From Lophium mytilinum (taxonomy: Eukaryota > Ascomycota > Dothideomycetes > Mytilinidiales > Mytilinidiaceae), in assembly GCA_010093605.1 (NCBI GenBank), contig MU004189.1:1805834-1869833 (forward strand): a DNA stretch of 64,000 nt, read 5' to 3'. The notes beneath the pieces were generated by a model. That model did no database searches. It was given only the letters and a program-made list of their open reading frames with translations, and had not been told where the DNA came from. Below are positions 19,490 to 31,209 of this stretch, piece by piece. The first letter of the stretch is position 1. Every line of letters starts with the position of its first letter. The translations under genes and the position numbers were made by a program.

Positions 19490-21148
19490 ATGGCTGGTTC
19501 ATTTCCCGTCAGTAAAGGCTCCTCTACCATGGCTTCTCTACATGAAAACCTCACCCGCCAAAGTGTGTCATCTTCTACAGAATCGCCCTCAAGAGCCGGC
19601 CAACAAACTCCCTTCCACAAGCTCCCTCTCGAATTAGTCCCCCTCGTGTTCCGCCAGCTCGAAGACTGGAAACACTCCAAGTACGAGCGCGAGCCCCACC
19701 TCACAAATGAGTCCAAAGAAGCCATCAAAAGCTTCCGGCTCGTAAGCCGCAATATGCTTCAACAGTCCAAGTCCTCCTTCCGGAAGGTCGTGGAAGACAG
19801 CATGAAGCCATTCTACGCAAATAGAACCAGCATGGCCAAGCTGCAAGAGCTCTCCCAATCGGATTTCGCCCCATACTTGACTACGCTAACGATCAGCTGC
19901 CTTGGATTCAAAGATGGCGAACCGGAAAGCTGGTATATCACTGAGGAACCCCCAGAGCCTTTCTGCGTATCCTGGAACGCCTTCGACTGGGTGCCCCACC
20001 GTGCCGATCTCCCAGCCTCGTTTTGGGACATCGTATCTAAGTACAATTGCGACGTTGGGCCCATAAACCCGCTGGTCTACTCCGGCGAATTCTTACGCAT
20101 TCTTTCGCAGGATATATTTCCTCGCTTTCCGCGGCTGAAACACCTCCACTTCTCAGCTGATCCCGAGTGGAGCCGTTTAGACACTTTCTTGGCGTCGGAA
20201 GATTGGAGTTTCGCGCATTATATTGGCGAGGACTGGAAGGACAAGTTCATGCAAAACACGGCTATCGTATCTCATGAAGTCATCATGCGTACTGCGTTGC
20301 AGGCATGTGGACTGGCCAAGGTACGGCTGGAAAGCCTTAGTTTCACAGGGTGTGATCACGTACAGAGCCGGCTTGCGAGGAACTGTTTCAGCGCTGAAGA
20401 TATTAACAAGCTGCCTAGCGCGTTGCCGGAAGATACCTTGAAAGATTTAAAGTCTCTTTCCATGTACATCAAACCTCTGGACGAACTTGATGAAGATATC
20501 GAAGACTTCAGCGAGGATGAACTGCTGACCATGCAGGCAGTCAAACCCCAGTTCTTCGAAATCATGCCCAGCCTAGAGAAACTGGACCTCGAGTCTTTTG
20601 GACCGTCGGAAAAGCAACTGGCTAGTTTGAGCGCGGCGAAGCTGCCAAAGCTAACTTCACTCCAGGTTGCTGCCGGCAGCAACCGCTTCTTGCAATACGA
20701 TGACTTGACGCGGATACTTTCCGCGCATAAGGGAATCAAGCATCTCGCCCTTGGTTACGCGATGTTCGAGGAAGACAACACGAGCACGTCCGATGAAGAC
20801 GCCCTTGGCTATCCAACCCTTCATACGGAGCGCAAGAACGGATGGAAAGACTTCTTCCGTTTCCTTGGGAAGGAGCTAAGCCTTGATACGTTCTGGCTCC
20901 TAGGGCCTTCTGTATATTCGATCCCCTTGGATCCCAATGGCGAGTTCGTTTATGCCGAGTTTCGGCTAGACCGTGACAAGGACCTCAAGAATGCCTGGCT
21001 TTCCGCGGCAGCTGAGAGCCGCCTTCAGGGCGATTGGTTTCCGTATGCCGAGATTGGTGCTGTTCGTCCCCCGAACCTGAGATTTTCAGTCTTTGAAAGT
21101 AGCGAGTTTGAAGACCTGGGGATCAAGATTCATTCCCTGGAGGGATGA
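19490..21148 (+). CDS. F-box domain protein
   Basis: A 552-residue single-exon ORF from an ATG. Residues 1-40 are Ser/Thr-rich and disordered. FHKLPLELVPLVFRQLEDW (about 42-60) is an F-box, followed by helical SFRLVSRNML typical of the end of that domain. The remainder has leucine-rich segments such as FPRLKHLHFS, LKSLSMYI, MPSLEKLDLESF and LPKLTSLQV, irregularly spaced like degenerate LRRs in fungal F-box proteins. The likely role is substrate recognition in an SCF ubiquitin ligase, but the substrate cannot be read from sequence. No intron is needed. It is not a close paralogue of the five-exon F-box-like gene at 6.8 kb. Confidence 0.8.
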   Translation: MAGSFPVSKGSSTMASLHENLTRQSVSSSTESPSRAGQQTPFHKLPLELVPLVFRQLEDWKHSKYEREPHLTNESKEAIKSFRLVSRNMLQQSKSSFRKVVEDSMKPFYANRTSMAKLQELSQSDFAPYLTTLTISCLGFKDGEPESWYITEEPPEPFCVSWNAFDWVPHRADLPASFWDIVSKYNCDVGPINPLVYSGEFLRILSQDIFPRFPRLKHLHFSADPEWSRLDTFLASEDWSFAHYIGEDWKDKFMQNTAIVSHEVIMRTALQACGLAKVRLESLSFTGCDHVQSRLARNCFSAEDINKLPSALPEDTLKDLKSLSMYIKPLDELDEDIEDFSEDELLTMQAVKPQFFEIMPSLEKLDLESFGPSEKQLASLSAAKLPKLTSLQVAAGSNRFLQYDDLTRILSAHKGIKHLALGYAMFEEDNTSTSDEDALGYPTLHTERKNGWKDFFRFLGKELSLDTFWLLGPSVYSIPLDPNGEFVYAEFRLDRDKDLKNAWLSAAAESRLQGDWFPYAEIGAVRPPNLRFSVFESSEFEDLGIKIHSLEG

Positions 21149-21745
21149 TACCACGATGTTCTTAGGAAGTTGTTGGTAACGCAGCCTCTACGAAGGCGTT
21201 CAATGATAGAAACTTCGTAGCGATGAAAATCCGCTACTAAAGGCAGGTAAGTTTGCTTATAAGGAACTAGGTGCAATTTATTATAGAAAGTTTCCCTACC
21301 CCGTGTCTCAGCAGCGTACATAGCGATATTGAAAATCGTGCCATAATGCGACTGTACAGATCTCTGATGAAGTCATCGTATGAATTTAATTGGTCATGTT
21401 GATGAAGTAGCGCACTAACAAGATTCCGAGTACAAAAGTTCAAGTCGCAATTGAAGCCACAAGTCTCCCTGATTGGTGAATTTGAGAGTCTTCACGCACT
21501 ATCTCATTCGTCCTCTATACGAGCGAATTAAAAGTGTCATCTCGGGAAACGAGGCTGAGCAATGGTGAGTGGTGCGGGGACGAGGGCCAAGCTGGAGATA
21601 GCCTTGCTCCTCCGGATCGTTGATAACACGCACTCCTCCACTGCAAGACACAGCCGATCAGTCAAACTCGAAGAAGCCGTATTTTTGCTTTACATTCCGT
21701 TCATCTTTCATCGGATTCTCGATAGGCCAGCGGATCATTGCAAAG
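21149..21745. other. Intergenic, no gene supported
   Basis: The spacer contains only short ORFs. A frame open from 21620 joins the next gene, but its first residues look like leader sequence rather than protein. Confidence 0.5.
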
Positions 21746-23842
21746 ATGCAGCGCTTCTTTCAGCCTGGTGAAGGCATCGCGCTAGGAGTGATTTCCGGGA
21801 ACATACAACGCTATTTGGGATCAGATGCGCGAATCGAGCAAGGATATCATCGGGTGAGCCCGCTGAACTCGGGAGGTTTTTAAGGGTTTGAAGTCTAAAA
21901 GTGGCTCAGGGTAAAGAAGGGTATTGGATCTCGGCCTATCGTGCGCTTACCTCCGTATGTCTATCTCGCTTGCACCCTTTCTAGTATTCTTGAAGCCTTG
22001 AAAAGTAATTCGGGACCTACAGGCCCAAGTTGAAGCCCTTCAAGCTGAGACCAGGTGGATGGAGGATGGGGTATCGGAGTTCAGAAAGAAAGCACGTTAC
22101 ATGGGGGCCGATTTTTTCGTGCCTGGTCGGGTGAGTGATATTCGTTTCATCGAGATATTTCAGTCATGATCAAGCTCATGATGTAAGGTATTTGCTACGA
22201 CCAAGATTTATCGCCGGGTTGGTATTTACGAGCTTCGTTCCCCTCGATCCGTGGTGCAGGAGTATGTGGTATGCAGACTCTCCAAGACCACTTCTCTATG
22301 CTTGTAAGCCTTCAAAATCATATATATCCCGCTGGTAATGAAAGTAGTGGTACTGATGTTAGCAGAGAAGCCGATGTCTTGATGGAACATGGGGACGTTA
22401 AGAATTACCCAAACGAGAAGGCCGTGCCTGTCACGGATTTCGACGTCTGGTCCAAGGCCACTAGCGTTGATATGAAACCATTCCTAAGCATCAGTACCGA
22501 CGAATGTCCACCAGAGATGTCGGTTGGAGTTCGACTAGCTTCGAATTTACTTCTCACGCCTATGCCTCGCATTTATCTGCAAAAATTCTGGCCCATCAGC
22601 AACGATGCCTATGTGAGATACGTCGGTGACCTCCACTCCGACGCTCTTTCCGGTCTTCTGAAGATTTCTACCAACGTTCAGACAATCTTGGCCCAACTAC
22701 CAGCCGCGCAGAGCAGTTCTGAGACAGCCTCTCACCTGATTAGGCCACTGGGTTACCCCTACGCGGTATCGGATAATGCTGTAACAAAAGAATCTTCGGC
22801 TTTGAAAATCTCCCGGAAAGCAGTGGAAAAAGGTCACCGTGTAAGAATAGCATCCACCGCTACGACCACAGGTGTCGCCGCAGAAGAGACTAGAGGATGG
22901 GTCATGGCTGGAATCGCAGGCGCAAGCTTAACGACGTCAGCGTTCGCAGTCTTCCTTGCAAAACAAGCAGTGAACGTAAGCAAACAAACATTGCAATGGA
23001 ATAAGAAAAAGGACAGAAAGACCCTGAAGTTGCAGAAAAGAGCTCAAGCATATGCGGAATGGAAGGACGAGCGAGACCACCCCAATAAACCTCGATGGGA
23101 GGACAGTACTCAGCGAAAAAAACTTGCAAAAGATGGCTATTGCAGCGCAAGTAATTCCGACTCCGGCCCTGATGATGACTCCAGCCCTAACGATGCCGGA
23201 GGCCTTGATGATTATGGAAGAAGTCTTGAGAGGCAACATACTACGATAAGGCCATTACCAAAGGCACTGGCAAGCGAAGCTGGAAACAGCCGGGGTCCAG
23301 ATCCACCTGCATTGAGCGCAAGGTACCCTTTGTACTCCCAGCAAGCAAGGCATCCACGTGCATCTATCCATCAAACACCTTTGAGAACGCAACGTAGTTA
23401 CACTGCGCCAAACTCTAGCTCTCTTGCGCCCCCGGTTAAGTCACAGAAACCCAGAGTCCCGGCTGCGTCTTCCTCCAAAGCCCAACATTCCCGCGATGAC
23501 ACACCATTACGCAGCCTCCCTTCGTCAGTATCATATGAGACGCCGAGCTTTCCGGCATCCCACCAACTATCCAGTCTGATTGACCTGTCACCTCCATCTA
23601 TATTCGCGGACACAATCAGTCGACATTCAGAAGCCCCTGCCCCCTCCAGTCGTGTGATCGAGGACAAGGAAAGAAAAGATGATAGAGCCCGGATCGAAAA
23701 CTCAGGCGAAGACTTTGATACTGTCATGAGCGCACAGCGAGCGGTTCAACAAGGTTTATATGCTTTGCAACATGGCTACGTTGACCGTGCTGTGGCTAGT
23801 TTCCGGGAAGCAATGGCTCTTCTGCAAGTAGAAGATGTATAG
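21746..23842 (+). CDS. Fungal protein of unknown function, five exons
   Basis: Proposed exons are 21746-21853, 21910-21954, 22023-22130, 22188-22303 and 22363-23842 (618 residues, all phases consistent). The N-terminus MQRFFQPGEGIALGVISG...YLGSDARIEQG then GKEGYWISAYRALTS matches, from memory, a short block (pattern M-R-F-F/Y-P-G-G ... Y-L-G-x-D-A ... Q-G-G-Y-I) that opens many Pezizomycotina proteins of unknown function; the later exon 3 helix and VFATTKIYRRVGIYEL look like an added module. The middle has a Gly/Ala-rich hydrophobic segment (GWVMAGIAGASLTTSAFAVF), possibly a membrane helix, then a basic coiled stretch. A long Ser/Pro-rich region leads to a C-terminal helical pair (SAQRAVQQGLYALQHGYVD...) reminiscent of an MIT or TPR helix. 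The function is unknown. Confidence 0.7.
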
Positions 23843-24008
23843 TGACGGCCTAGAACATGAAGAGGGCTACAGGATGTTATCCCGAGTCGAACTAGAAACT
23901 TACCTAGTGGAGTTCTTGAGAAACGCGACATCTTACCGGGTTAAATCTTACTTCGTCCGCCGTCGTTCAATCTATCACATTGCACCTCACGCACTCCAAC
24001 TCTCGGCA

Positions 24009-24695
24009 TCACCTCAACGCCTCAACCAACGCCCTCGCCTCCCCTTCATCAGCCTCTTCCTCGTCCCCAACAATCGCCGCAGAATGATACCACCCCTCTC
24101 CAACCCCCTCTCTCAACCCCCTCACATTCCCCCTCCTCACCCCACCCCCAACCACCACCTCCAACTTCCCCGCTACCCTCCTCTTCAACTCCTCTAACAC
24201 CTCTACCCCACCCACCGCATCCCTCCCCCGCCCCGACGTCAAAACCGCCCGAAACCCACACCCCACCACCGCCTCCACCCCCTCCCAAAACTCCCCCACT
24301 TCATCAATCGCCCGATGAAACGTACACGGCCTCCCCCCCGCCAGCCCCACCAAATCCCTACACCTCTCCCCATCCACACGGTCCTCAGGCGTCAGGATCC
24401 CGAACACGAACCCATCAGGCCCACTTCCAGTTTCCAACGCCATGAACGCGGCGACCTCGTCCCGCATCTGCGCGAACTCAGGCGCGGAGTAGACGAAGTC
24501 GCCGGCGCGGGGGCGGATCATGACGAAGATCGGGATCGTGATGGAGGGGGTGGATTTGAGGGTTTGGAGGGTGGAGAGCGGGGGGGTGAGACCGCCGGCG
24601 GCGTAGGAGGTGCAGAGTTCGATTCTGGAGGCGCCGGCGGCTTGAGCGGTTAGGGCGGAGGCGGGAGTGAAGCAGGCGAGTTCGAGGCGGGACAT
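24009..24695 (-). CDS. cutC: CutC family protein
   Basis: A single exon of 228 residues. The ATG at 24695 (MSRLELACFTP) was chosen; the frame is open further upstream, but there it begins without an ATG. CutC signatures are clear: AAGASRIELCTSYAAGGLTPP, PIFVMIRPRAGDFVYS, GFVFGILTPEDRVD, CTFHRAIDEV and AVLTSGRGRDA. The fold is a TIM barrel. The family was named for copper tolerance in E. coli, but its biochemical role, in fungi too, is unsettled. The coding strand is very C/G-skewed at its 3' end (24050-24300). A perfect inverted repeat lies 117 nt upstream of the start. Confidence 0.92.
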   Translation of the reverse strand: MSRLELACFTPASALTAQAAGASRIELCTSYAAGGLTPPLSTLQTLKSTPSITIPIFVMIRPRAGDFVYSAPEFAQMRDEVAAFMALETGSGPDGFVFGILTPEDRVDGERCRDLVGLAGGRPCTFHRAIDEVGEFWEGVEAVVGCGFRAVLTSGRGRDAVGGVEVLEELKRRVAGKLEVVVGGGVRRGNVRGLREGVGEGWYHSAAIVGDEEEADEGEARALVEALR

Positions 24696-25428
24696 TTTGG
24701 ATTGTATGGGTGGTGGGAGGAGGTTTCGGACGGCCGAGAGGTGAGGTTGGAGGATCACGTGGGCACGAGAGGTTGATGGGCAATGAACTTTGCTCTTGGT
24801 ATGTCAGGCTTGTACAGCTACGGTGTAGCTGTACGTTATGAAGTATAAAGACATTGTGGGAATAAGAGGATTTGGTCAATCCTTACTCATGATGACGAGG
24901 AGTTGAGTAAGAGTCACGTGAGCTGTGTCAACGCGTGGCAAGGACTTCAGGAGTCTTCATTTCTACTCATAGATAACAATCAGGGCGGAGCAATGATAGT
25001 ATCGGCATAAGCTCACTCTGTCTATGCAGATAAACATGTTATGAGCCTTGTCGCACGGCAAATAGATGTTTCATTCAGATTTCCGAGCGAAGGTTTACCG
25101 AAGATTTAGAGACAATAGTACAAGCCACCAGTCAGAACAATGGCATCTCTTCTTCAAATCCACATGTAATAGAATCACGCAACAAAGACCCTCAATGCAT
25201 TTATGAACATGATATTCATCCCTCATCTCAGTAAGGAAACCATGCTATATACAAAGCAATGCCAGAGTATGTATGAGAAATGATACCACCTAGTAGGGGT
25301 AGACGCCCAGCGTTGTGAGCAAGACTAAAAGAATATGACACAAAGAATGGAAAATGAAGAATGAGAAGGGTCAGACTACCCTATTGTCATCGCCACCGCC
25401 ACTATCTCCCACCTGGATCGGCTTTCAC
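24696..25428. other. Intergenic, CutC promoter with inverted repeat
   Basis: No gene is supported. The segment contains the 24812-24834 dyad, listed separately, and the 3' flank of the GH5 gene. Confidence 0.55.
24812..24834. promoter_or_regulatory. Perfect 10-bp inverted repeat, 3-nt spacer
   Basis: GTACAGCTAC, then GGT, then GTAGCTGTAC. It lies 117 nt upstream of the cutC start codon. The dyad could bind a dimeric regulator or form a hairpin in the 5' leader. No known binding-site match is claimed. Confidence 0.5.
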
Positions 25429-26746
25429 CTAGCATACGCCCTGGTTATAAGCCTGACCCGGGTCCTTGGGAATGATGCCCTTCTCGACCGCATCCTTGTA
25501 GCTCCAGCGGTAGTCACCATTAAGCTGCGCTTTCCAGCTCCAGAAGACCCAGCCCTGCTGCTTCTCGTAGGCAATGACCTGCGCAGCCCACCATTTAGTA
25601 TAGAAGCCGCTGTTGGATCCGCTCTTGACCTCGAAAGCTGATGACTGCTCTACCGCGTCAGCAGGGCTGATACTCCATTCGCCGACAATGAGTGGCTTAT
25701 CGCCATCCGATGCAACCTGATCGGCGCACGAGGCGGCGATGTATCCAGCTTGAGAGACTTTGACAGAGGTATCCCACTTGAGATAGCGGTGGTTGTCGAA
25801 AGCTGTATTAGAGAGGTCCTTGAGGCCGCTCTTTGGGTCTCCGGAGCCCCAGAGCTTGTTCATGAACTGGACGTGGAGTTTCTTAGCGTTGTCAGTTATG
25901 CCAAGCCCAGATTCAGTCTCGCGGATCTTGGAGAACGCGGTAGGATAGTATGTGTTGACGAGCGAGGACTGGCCGTTGACGGGCTCGTTGAGGACTTCGA
26001 GCATGCCGACTGTGCGGTAGGCAGTGTTGGAGTGAATGCGGTTGGTGATGAACTGGAGGAATTTGTAGGCTCGGTCGTACTGGTAGTCCTGGTAGAAGCC
26101 AGTAGTAGGAGCGTACTGCGAACATCGTTAGTATCTTATCAATGTAAGAGGGGCCGTGTGAGTCGGTGGGGTATCTTACCTGTCCAGTGAATGGCTGCTG
26201 TGCAACTTGTGCTCCAGGTGCCGCATGCAAGTCAAGAATAACATAGATATTCCTAGCCGCGGCCCAACCAACAACTTTGTCGAGGTATGCAAGGCCGCCT
26301 TGGGGGAAGTGCTCGCTATCGTATACCAGGCTCTCGTCGATCCAATAGCCCAGGGGAATACGAACAGTGTTCAGGCCATAACTAGCCATGTCGTCGAAGT
26401 CAGTCTCGGTAATCCAGCGAGCCCAGTGAGCCTTGAAAGCGGCGTTCGCGGCATCTTGACCGAGTTTCATAACGCAGTCAAACTCGGACTTCGAGGAGCC
26501 GCAGCCCATAGTCGCCCATTCAGTCGATGCCATCCAAGGCTCGACAACGAACAGTGAGCCAAGATTGACGCCGCGGATCTTTCCAGAGGAAGGCAGCCAT
26601 TTCTTCACGACGCGGCCTTTTCCAGCGCTCAGGTTGGAGAAGGTAGCGTTCGTCTGAGGTTCTGGGCCGAAAAGATCGGTGTCCGACGGAAGCCAGGCGC
26701 TGACAACAGCGACAAGACTAAGAATGGAAATGAGTCCAATATGCAT
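25429..26746 (-). CDS. Secreted GH5 endo-1,6-beta-glucanase
   Basis: Proposed exons are 26746-26180 and 26115-25429 with a 64-nt intron (GTAAGA to CGCAG, CTAAC branch site), giving 417 residues. Residues 1-17 form a signal peptide. GVNLGSLFVVEPWMAS and GCGSSKSEFDCV are hallmarks of the fungal endo-1,6-beta-glucan branch of GH5; RIPLGYW and DLHAAPGAQ follow. The catalytic acid/base is in VLNEP (about Glu233) and the nucleophile in VGEWS (about Glu335). KQQGWVFWSWKAQLNGDYRWS near the C-terminus is also typical. The enzyme cuts beta-1,6-glucan in fungal cell walls, in wall remodelling or attack on other fungi. The intron falls right after PFTGQ and both halves align end to end, so the model is firm. 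Confidence 0.93.
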
Positions 26747-28821
26747 AGTGAAATATAAATAGAGAAGAGTAAGAAGGGTTTAAAGTGGTAAATGCTAACA
26801 GGGCCAGCTGTAGAGAGTGATGGACCTGATGGTGGCCGAAGAAGTTATAAGAAGTGGTTCGCAGAGTCTGGGTGAGGCTTCGAACAAAGGCTCTGAAGAA
26901 GTGGATTGTTATAGACAAAGGAGTGACAGCGCAACAAACAAAGAATGAGTGTGAAGGTGCTCTCAGAGCAAGCCTTGTGATCGCGATGGTTAGCCGTGGG
27001 TAACAGTGCAGCGGGAAGCAGCGGTAGGAGTGACTTATAGTAGGTAGAATCCGCATATGACCTTCTCGCGGCCCGCACTAATATCCGCTTACACGCGCAA
27101 AAGGCAGACGTAGCATTGCTACGTGTTTCGCCAGCGTCGTACTCTTTGAAACATTTACCGCTACTCAACTAAAAGCCACACCCTTTGCTATGCAAGGCAT
27201 AGTGCCGTGAGAGGTCAGAGAGACAGCCCTAGCAGGCCGGATGAACAGCCGTGTGGGGTCAAGTGTGGGCTTAGATCGGAAATGATAGGGGCCTTTTGAG
27301 ATTTAGGACATGGGTGTTGTTGTAGGAACAACGGTGATAGGCTCTTCGTTTCACACGCCTAGACTGGGCTGTGAACACCATGGAGTCAAAGAAAAGGCGT
27401 CACAAGGGATCAAAGGACCACAGAAAGGGAACAAAGAAGATGATAGAAGATAGAGTTATCAGCGGCAAATGAGTCAAAGACCTGCCAGAGCATTCATGAT
27501 TTCTGACAACGCATTACATCTGCCGGACAGCACTGAAAAAGGTGCCACAATGGCGTTATTTGGTTGCCGCTCGTCGAAGTCTGGAGACGAGAAATAAGCT
27601 CTCCCAGAAACGACATCGGTCGGTCATGTCCGAGGAAGGGAGCAAGGTATCCTGTTTCGTCGAGTGTTTCCGCCTCGACTTAGCTAACCCCCCTAGGCAC
27701 GGACACATATAGTGTTTCAAAGCTTGGAATTGAAGCGGCATGGGGACGAGACCACGAGGCCTCATGGGCGCTTGACAGTGTTGAGGCCGCGGCGCCGTTA
27801 CGGCAGACAGGCAGCGTGCGCCTGGATGGATGGTTCAGACGCCCTGTGGGCAACCGAGCGATGAGTTGCGCTATGGTAGCGTACCGATTGGTGGTTGTCG
27901 CAGAAGTGAGATGAAACGGGGGTCGGCGTGGCTGATGTAGTCCGCTTCATTCCTACGCTAACCCGATCGAGTGACCAAGTCCTAAGCAGTCGACCTGTCC
28001 AGTACTCTGAACACTTCTCGTGCACTCATTATCGAATGCTTCTATTACTGTAGCTCTAGATCGTGCCACAATCCTTCCAGACCCCTCTTTACCCTTGACA
28101 ATCATCTTTGAAACGTGCTCTGCAAGGATATCAGATTTCACACAATTGCCTACTGCCAATTCACGCATCTTATTATCTTCGAACCTTTAATGTATATGCA
28201 CTAGCAGGCCTTCTGAAGAGGTCTACTTTCAGGCCCACCAAGACAGTTCTCGTATTCGTTCCGCAACAGGTTCCTTTCGCGCACTCGGCATGGCACACCC
28301 TTGCCCCAGTTTGCCAAAGCAAGCGACCGGGAATACCGTCGCACAAACGGCACATCAGCATTTGCCTCGGAGACATAAGCGTACACGGGAAGGTAAATTG
28401 CAGCCTTGCAGCCGAGCCGCTTCTCATGCGGGGTTGGCAGACTGGGGTGCATGGCGCATGCAATGCGCGCGGGACCCTGGATCTCAACCGCGTTCTGATC
28501 ACGAGACTGTGGTGTGCTATAGGATCGTAGTATCTATGACTGTCTGCTTTTGGGATTAAGGGTGGTGACAAGGTGGGAGCTGGTTGCTTTGGCCGCGTGC
28601 TGATTAAAGTTGCACTATGTAAGAAATGATAGTTGATGGAACCAAGATTATTCAAGAAATGAGGAAACCATGTAGCAGATTGCCTCATTTGGGGTATAGA
28701 GAGTTGCTCATGTTTCATAATGTAAGCCTTAGCAGGTAGCGACCCAAACATTCGAGGTTGTGTCTGGAAACCTGGGATCCGTACTTGACTCATACTCTCG
28801 TTCGCAGTCCTGTCTAAGCCA
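26747..28821. other. Gene-poor stretch of about 2 kb
   Basis: No ORF here has recognisable similarity. An open frame at 28173-28856 overlaps the end of the next gene and has a composition like random reading of GC-rich DNA. No transposon ends, long repeats or RNA genes were recognised. The part next to 26746 is presumably the GH5 promoter. Confidence 0.5.
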
Positions 28822-31209
28822 TCATCCAAGTGGCCCGGAGCCAACAGGCCTCGCATTGCTCAGGTTCACCACCATTCCCGGCCCAAATCTACCTCCCGCC
28901 CGAGAACTCGCAGCGTCCTGCTTCCATCCAGGACAGTCAGGCGGCGCCTCCGCCTTGATAACATCCCAGAACTTCGGCCACCCTGCTGCCAATGCTGACC
29001 CTTTCTCTTTGGCGCCCTTGATTGCGAACCGCTTCAACTTGTGCGAGATGAAGCCGTTCATGAAGCCTTGAGAGATAAGTGAGGAGCATTTGCTCTCTAT
29101 GTTCAACATAGAAGGCAGACTGACGGTTGCGTGGTACCCTTCCAACGGCTTTCCGTCCGCACCCACGAACTCTGGGTCTATGTAGTACGCTTCTGGTGGC
29201 GGCTCCGGCGCTGGTCCGAATTTGTCGAGTCTTTCGGGCGGGTGCAACGCCCGCTTGTCTAGATATATGAACAACGCCAGGACATAGTTGAGATCTAAAG
29301 TGGGCGCTCTGCGCGTTTCGTTGTCGCCTTGGACACCGGTCAAGATGAAGGCTCGTCGGAAGAGGGAGCGCCACACTATGACTTCGCAGAGACGTGAGAT
29401 CTGAAGGAGCATTGTGTATCTTTGCATGAGCCATGGCGCGTTCGGGGACTGCCAGTCCACTAGGCGCTTGAAGTTTTCAAGGTCGCCTCTGATTAAAGTG
29501 TGGATGATAGGTTGGAAGATAGCCTGTAGGCCGGCAGCTTCGGGTCGGTCGTAAAGGGATTGAGTAGGGAAACGGCCAAGAATCATATTGGCTGCTACTA
29601 GATAGATGAGTATCAGGCGACGTTGACCGACGCACGCTGGACTTGCTAAGCATTGGTCATAGGCAGCCTGGAGAGCCATTTGGGCAGGATAGAAGTGACC
29701 TGTCGAGAAATGGAAGCGGCCGAGATAGTAGAGATAAGTCACGCGCTCTGACGCGGGATAGATTGAAAGTGGAGGCGATTGGTTGTAGATATTGGTGAAT
29801 ATCTGCTCAGCGTTCATCTTCTTGTCGCATTGAAACAAGATCTTCAAGCATAGATTGGCTATCTTGTATATTCCGACTTTCTTTCCATCCGGTTTGCCAT
29901 CCTTGACACCTCCTGATGCTGTTCCTCGGTCGTTGAGACAGGTGACGAAAGCCGTCCGAAGTATGTTTGCTGCTCGCTCTGGAAGCGTTTCCCTCCGCCC
30001 ATCTTCTTCGGAATCGCTTTGGATTACCAAGTGGGCTATGAGCTCAGGATTCCTATCTAGTCCTATGGCAAGTCGGGCAAATACACGTGCATATGCTATC
30101 ACGGTCGGCAGGATTACGATTCCTCTTGACGGACTTGTCAAGGCACTATTCGCCTTTCTGTGCACCAAGGTTAGATGTGCTTGCTATCATCAAGTTCACG
30201 GGGGAGAGAATCCGATATCTTGATGCCAGTCACTGAGAAATATGTGCACCAATCGTTTTCGAACACAAGGCAGTATTGGAAATAAGACGCAACGGAGGGC
30301 TGTCTCAATACATGACCACAAGAATGCTCTCACGTACTGTTGTAGCTCACTGAGGATGTTGTAGGTATCCAACAGATTCGAGGGGTCCACGTCCCGTATG
30401 AAGGAGAGATAACTGGCCATGAATTTTACGAAGATGGTCCAGGTTGCGCCCTCTGCGTCTGGGCCGGCTTCCTTCAGCATCCTGCTGCATCTCTGTTCCA
30501 ACGCGCCCTCCTTCCCCTTAGGATATGTTCTGCGTATCTCCGCAATCATGGTCTCGTAGAGGCTGTTGAAAGGCGGCTCGATGACCAGGAAGGCCTGTAG
30601 CTCGACGCCATTTCTGTCGTGCACGATCCTATCGACCTCCCCAAGAAACTTGTCGAGTACAGTAGTCTGGGAGGACTGCATCGTGTAGGATGGCAGTGGA
30701 GCCTTCGCTGGCTCCGCTGAGGGTGGTGCTGGCGGCTGTACTGGTGGTTGGACCGACGACGGAGGTTCGTATGGGACCCAGGGTAGCTGTTCTTTCGCGT
30801 CGTTCAAGAGCTGAGCTTTGGCCGAGACAATTGCTTCAGCTAGATGGGGCGCAAGGTTTGAGAGTATGTCAAAGTCCTCAGGTATGCTTGGAGCAAGCTG
30901 TCCCTTGACGCGTGCGTAGATATCGTGAAGGTCGTGGCGGGGGAGGCTCGGTGGGAAGCTGTTGTTGAGCGTATCTAGGACCTGGTCGACAATGGGGGGC
31001 TTCGAAGAAGGGTCATAGTAAGAATCGGCGTCAGGTAGCTCAGCTAGATCAGCTAGCCCAACCTGTTGAGATTCAGGTTGCTGGTGGAGTGGTGCGAGGG
31101 GTGGTCGTGAAAGTTGAGGTTGTGACTTCGCTTTGGAGCTACCCTGTCCGTTCTTGCCGCGAGCTCGATTCTTCGCCGGCGACATCTTCTGCTCCTTCCA
31201 CTCCAGCAT
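28822..31209 (-). CDS. PCI-domain protein, Thp1/PCID2-like (TREX-2)
   Basis: Proposed exons are 31209-30338 and 30157-28822 with a 180-nt intron (GTACGT to GCACAG, TCTAAC branch site), giving 735 residues in a consistent frame. Residues 1-190 are Pro/Gln/Lys-rich and disordered. The PCI region includes ANLCLKILFQCDKKM, YLYYLGRFHFSTGHF, RRLILIYLVAANMILGRFP and a winged-helix end IESKCSSLISQGFMNGFISHK, which match the order of blocks in Thp1/PCID2. These proteins, with Sac3 and Sus1 in TREX-2, couple transcription to mRNA export at the nuclear pore. The related Csn12 family is the main alternative. A downstream ATG (31185, MSPAKNR) is an equally possible start. It is divergently paired with the monooxygenase gene. 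Confidence 0.82.

Noticed and set aside
17939-24695. Secondary-metabolite gene cluster around the LaeA-like methyltransferase
   Set aside because: No polyketide synthase, NRPS, terpene cyclase, P450 or transporter lies near; the FMO gene is 12 kb away among housekeeping genes.
28173-28856. 227-codon minus-strand ORF
   Set aside because: It overlaps the 3' end of the PCI gene, shows no domain or membrane pattern, and the opposite strand is equally open.
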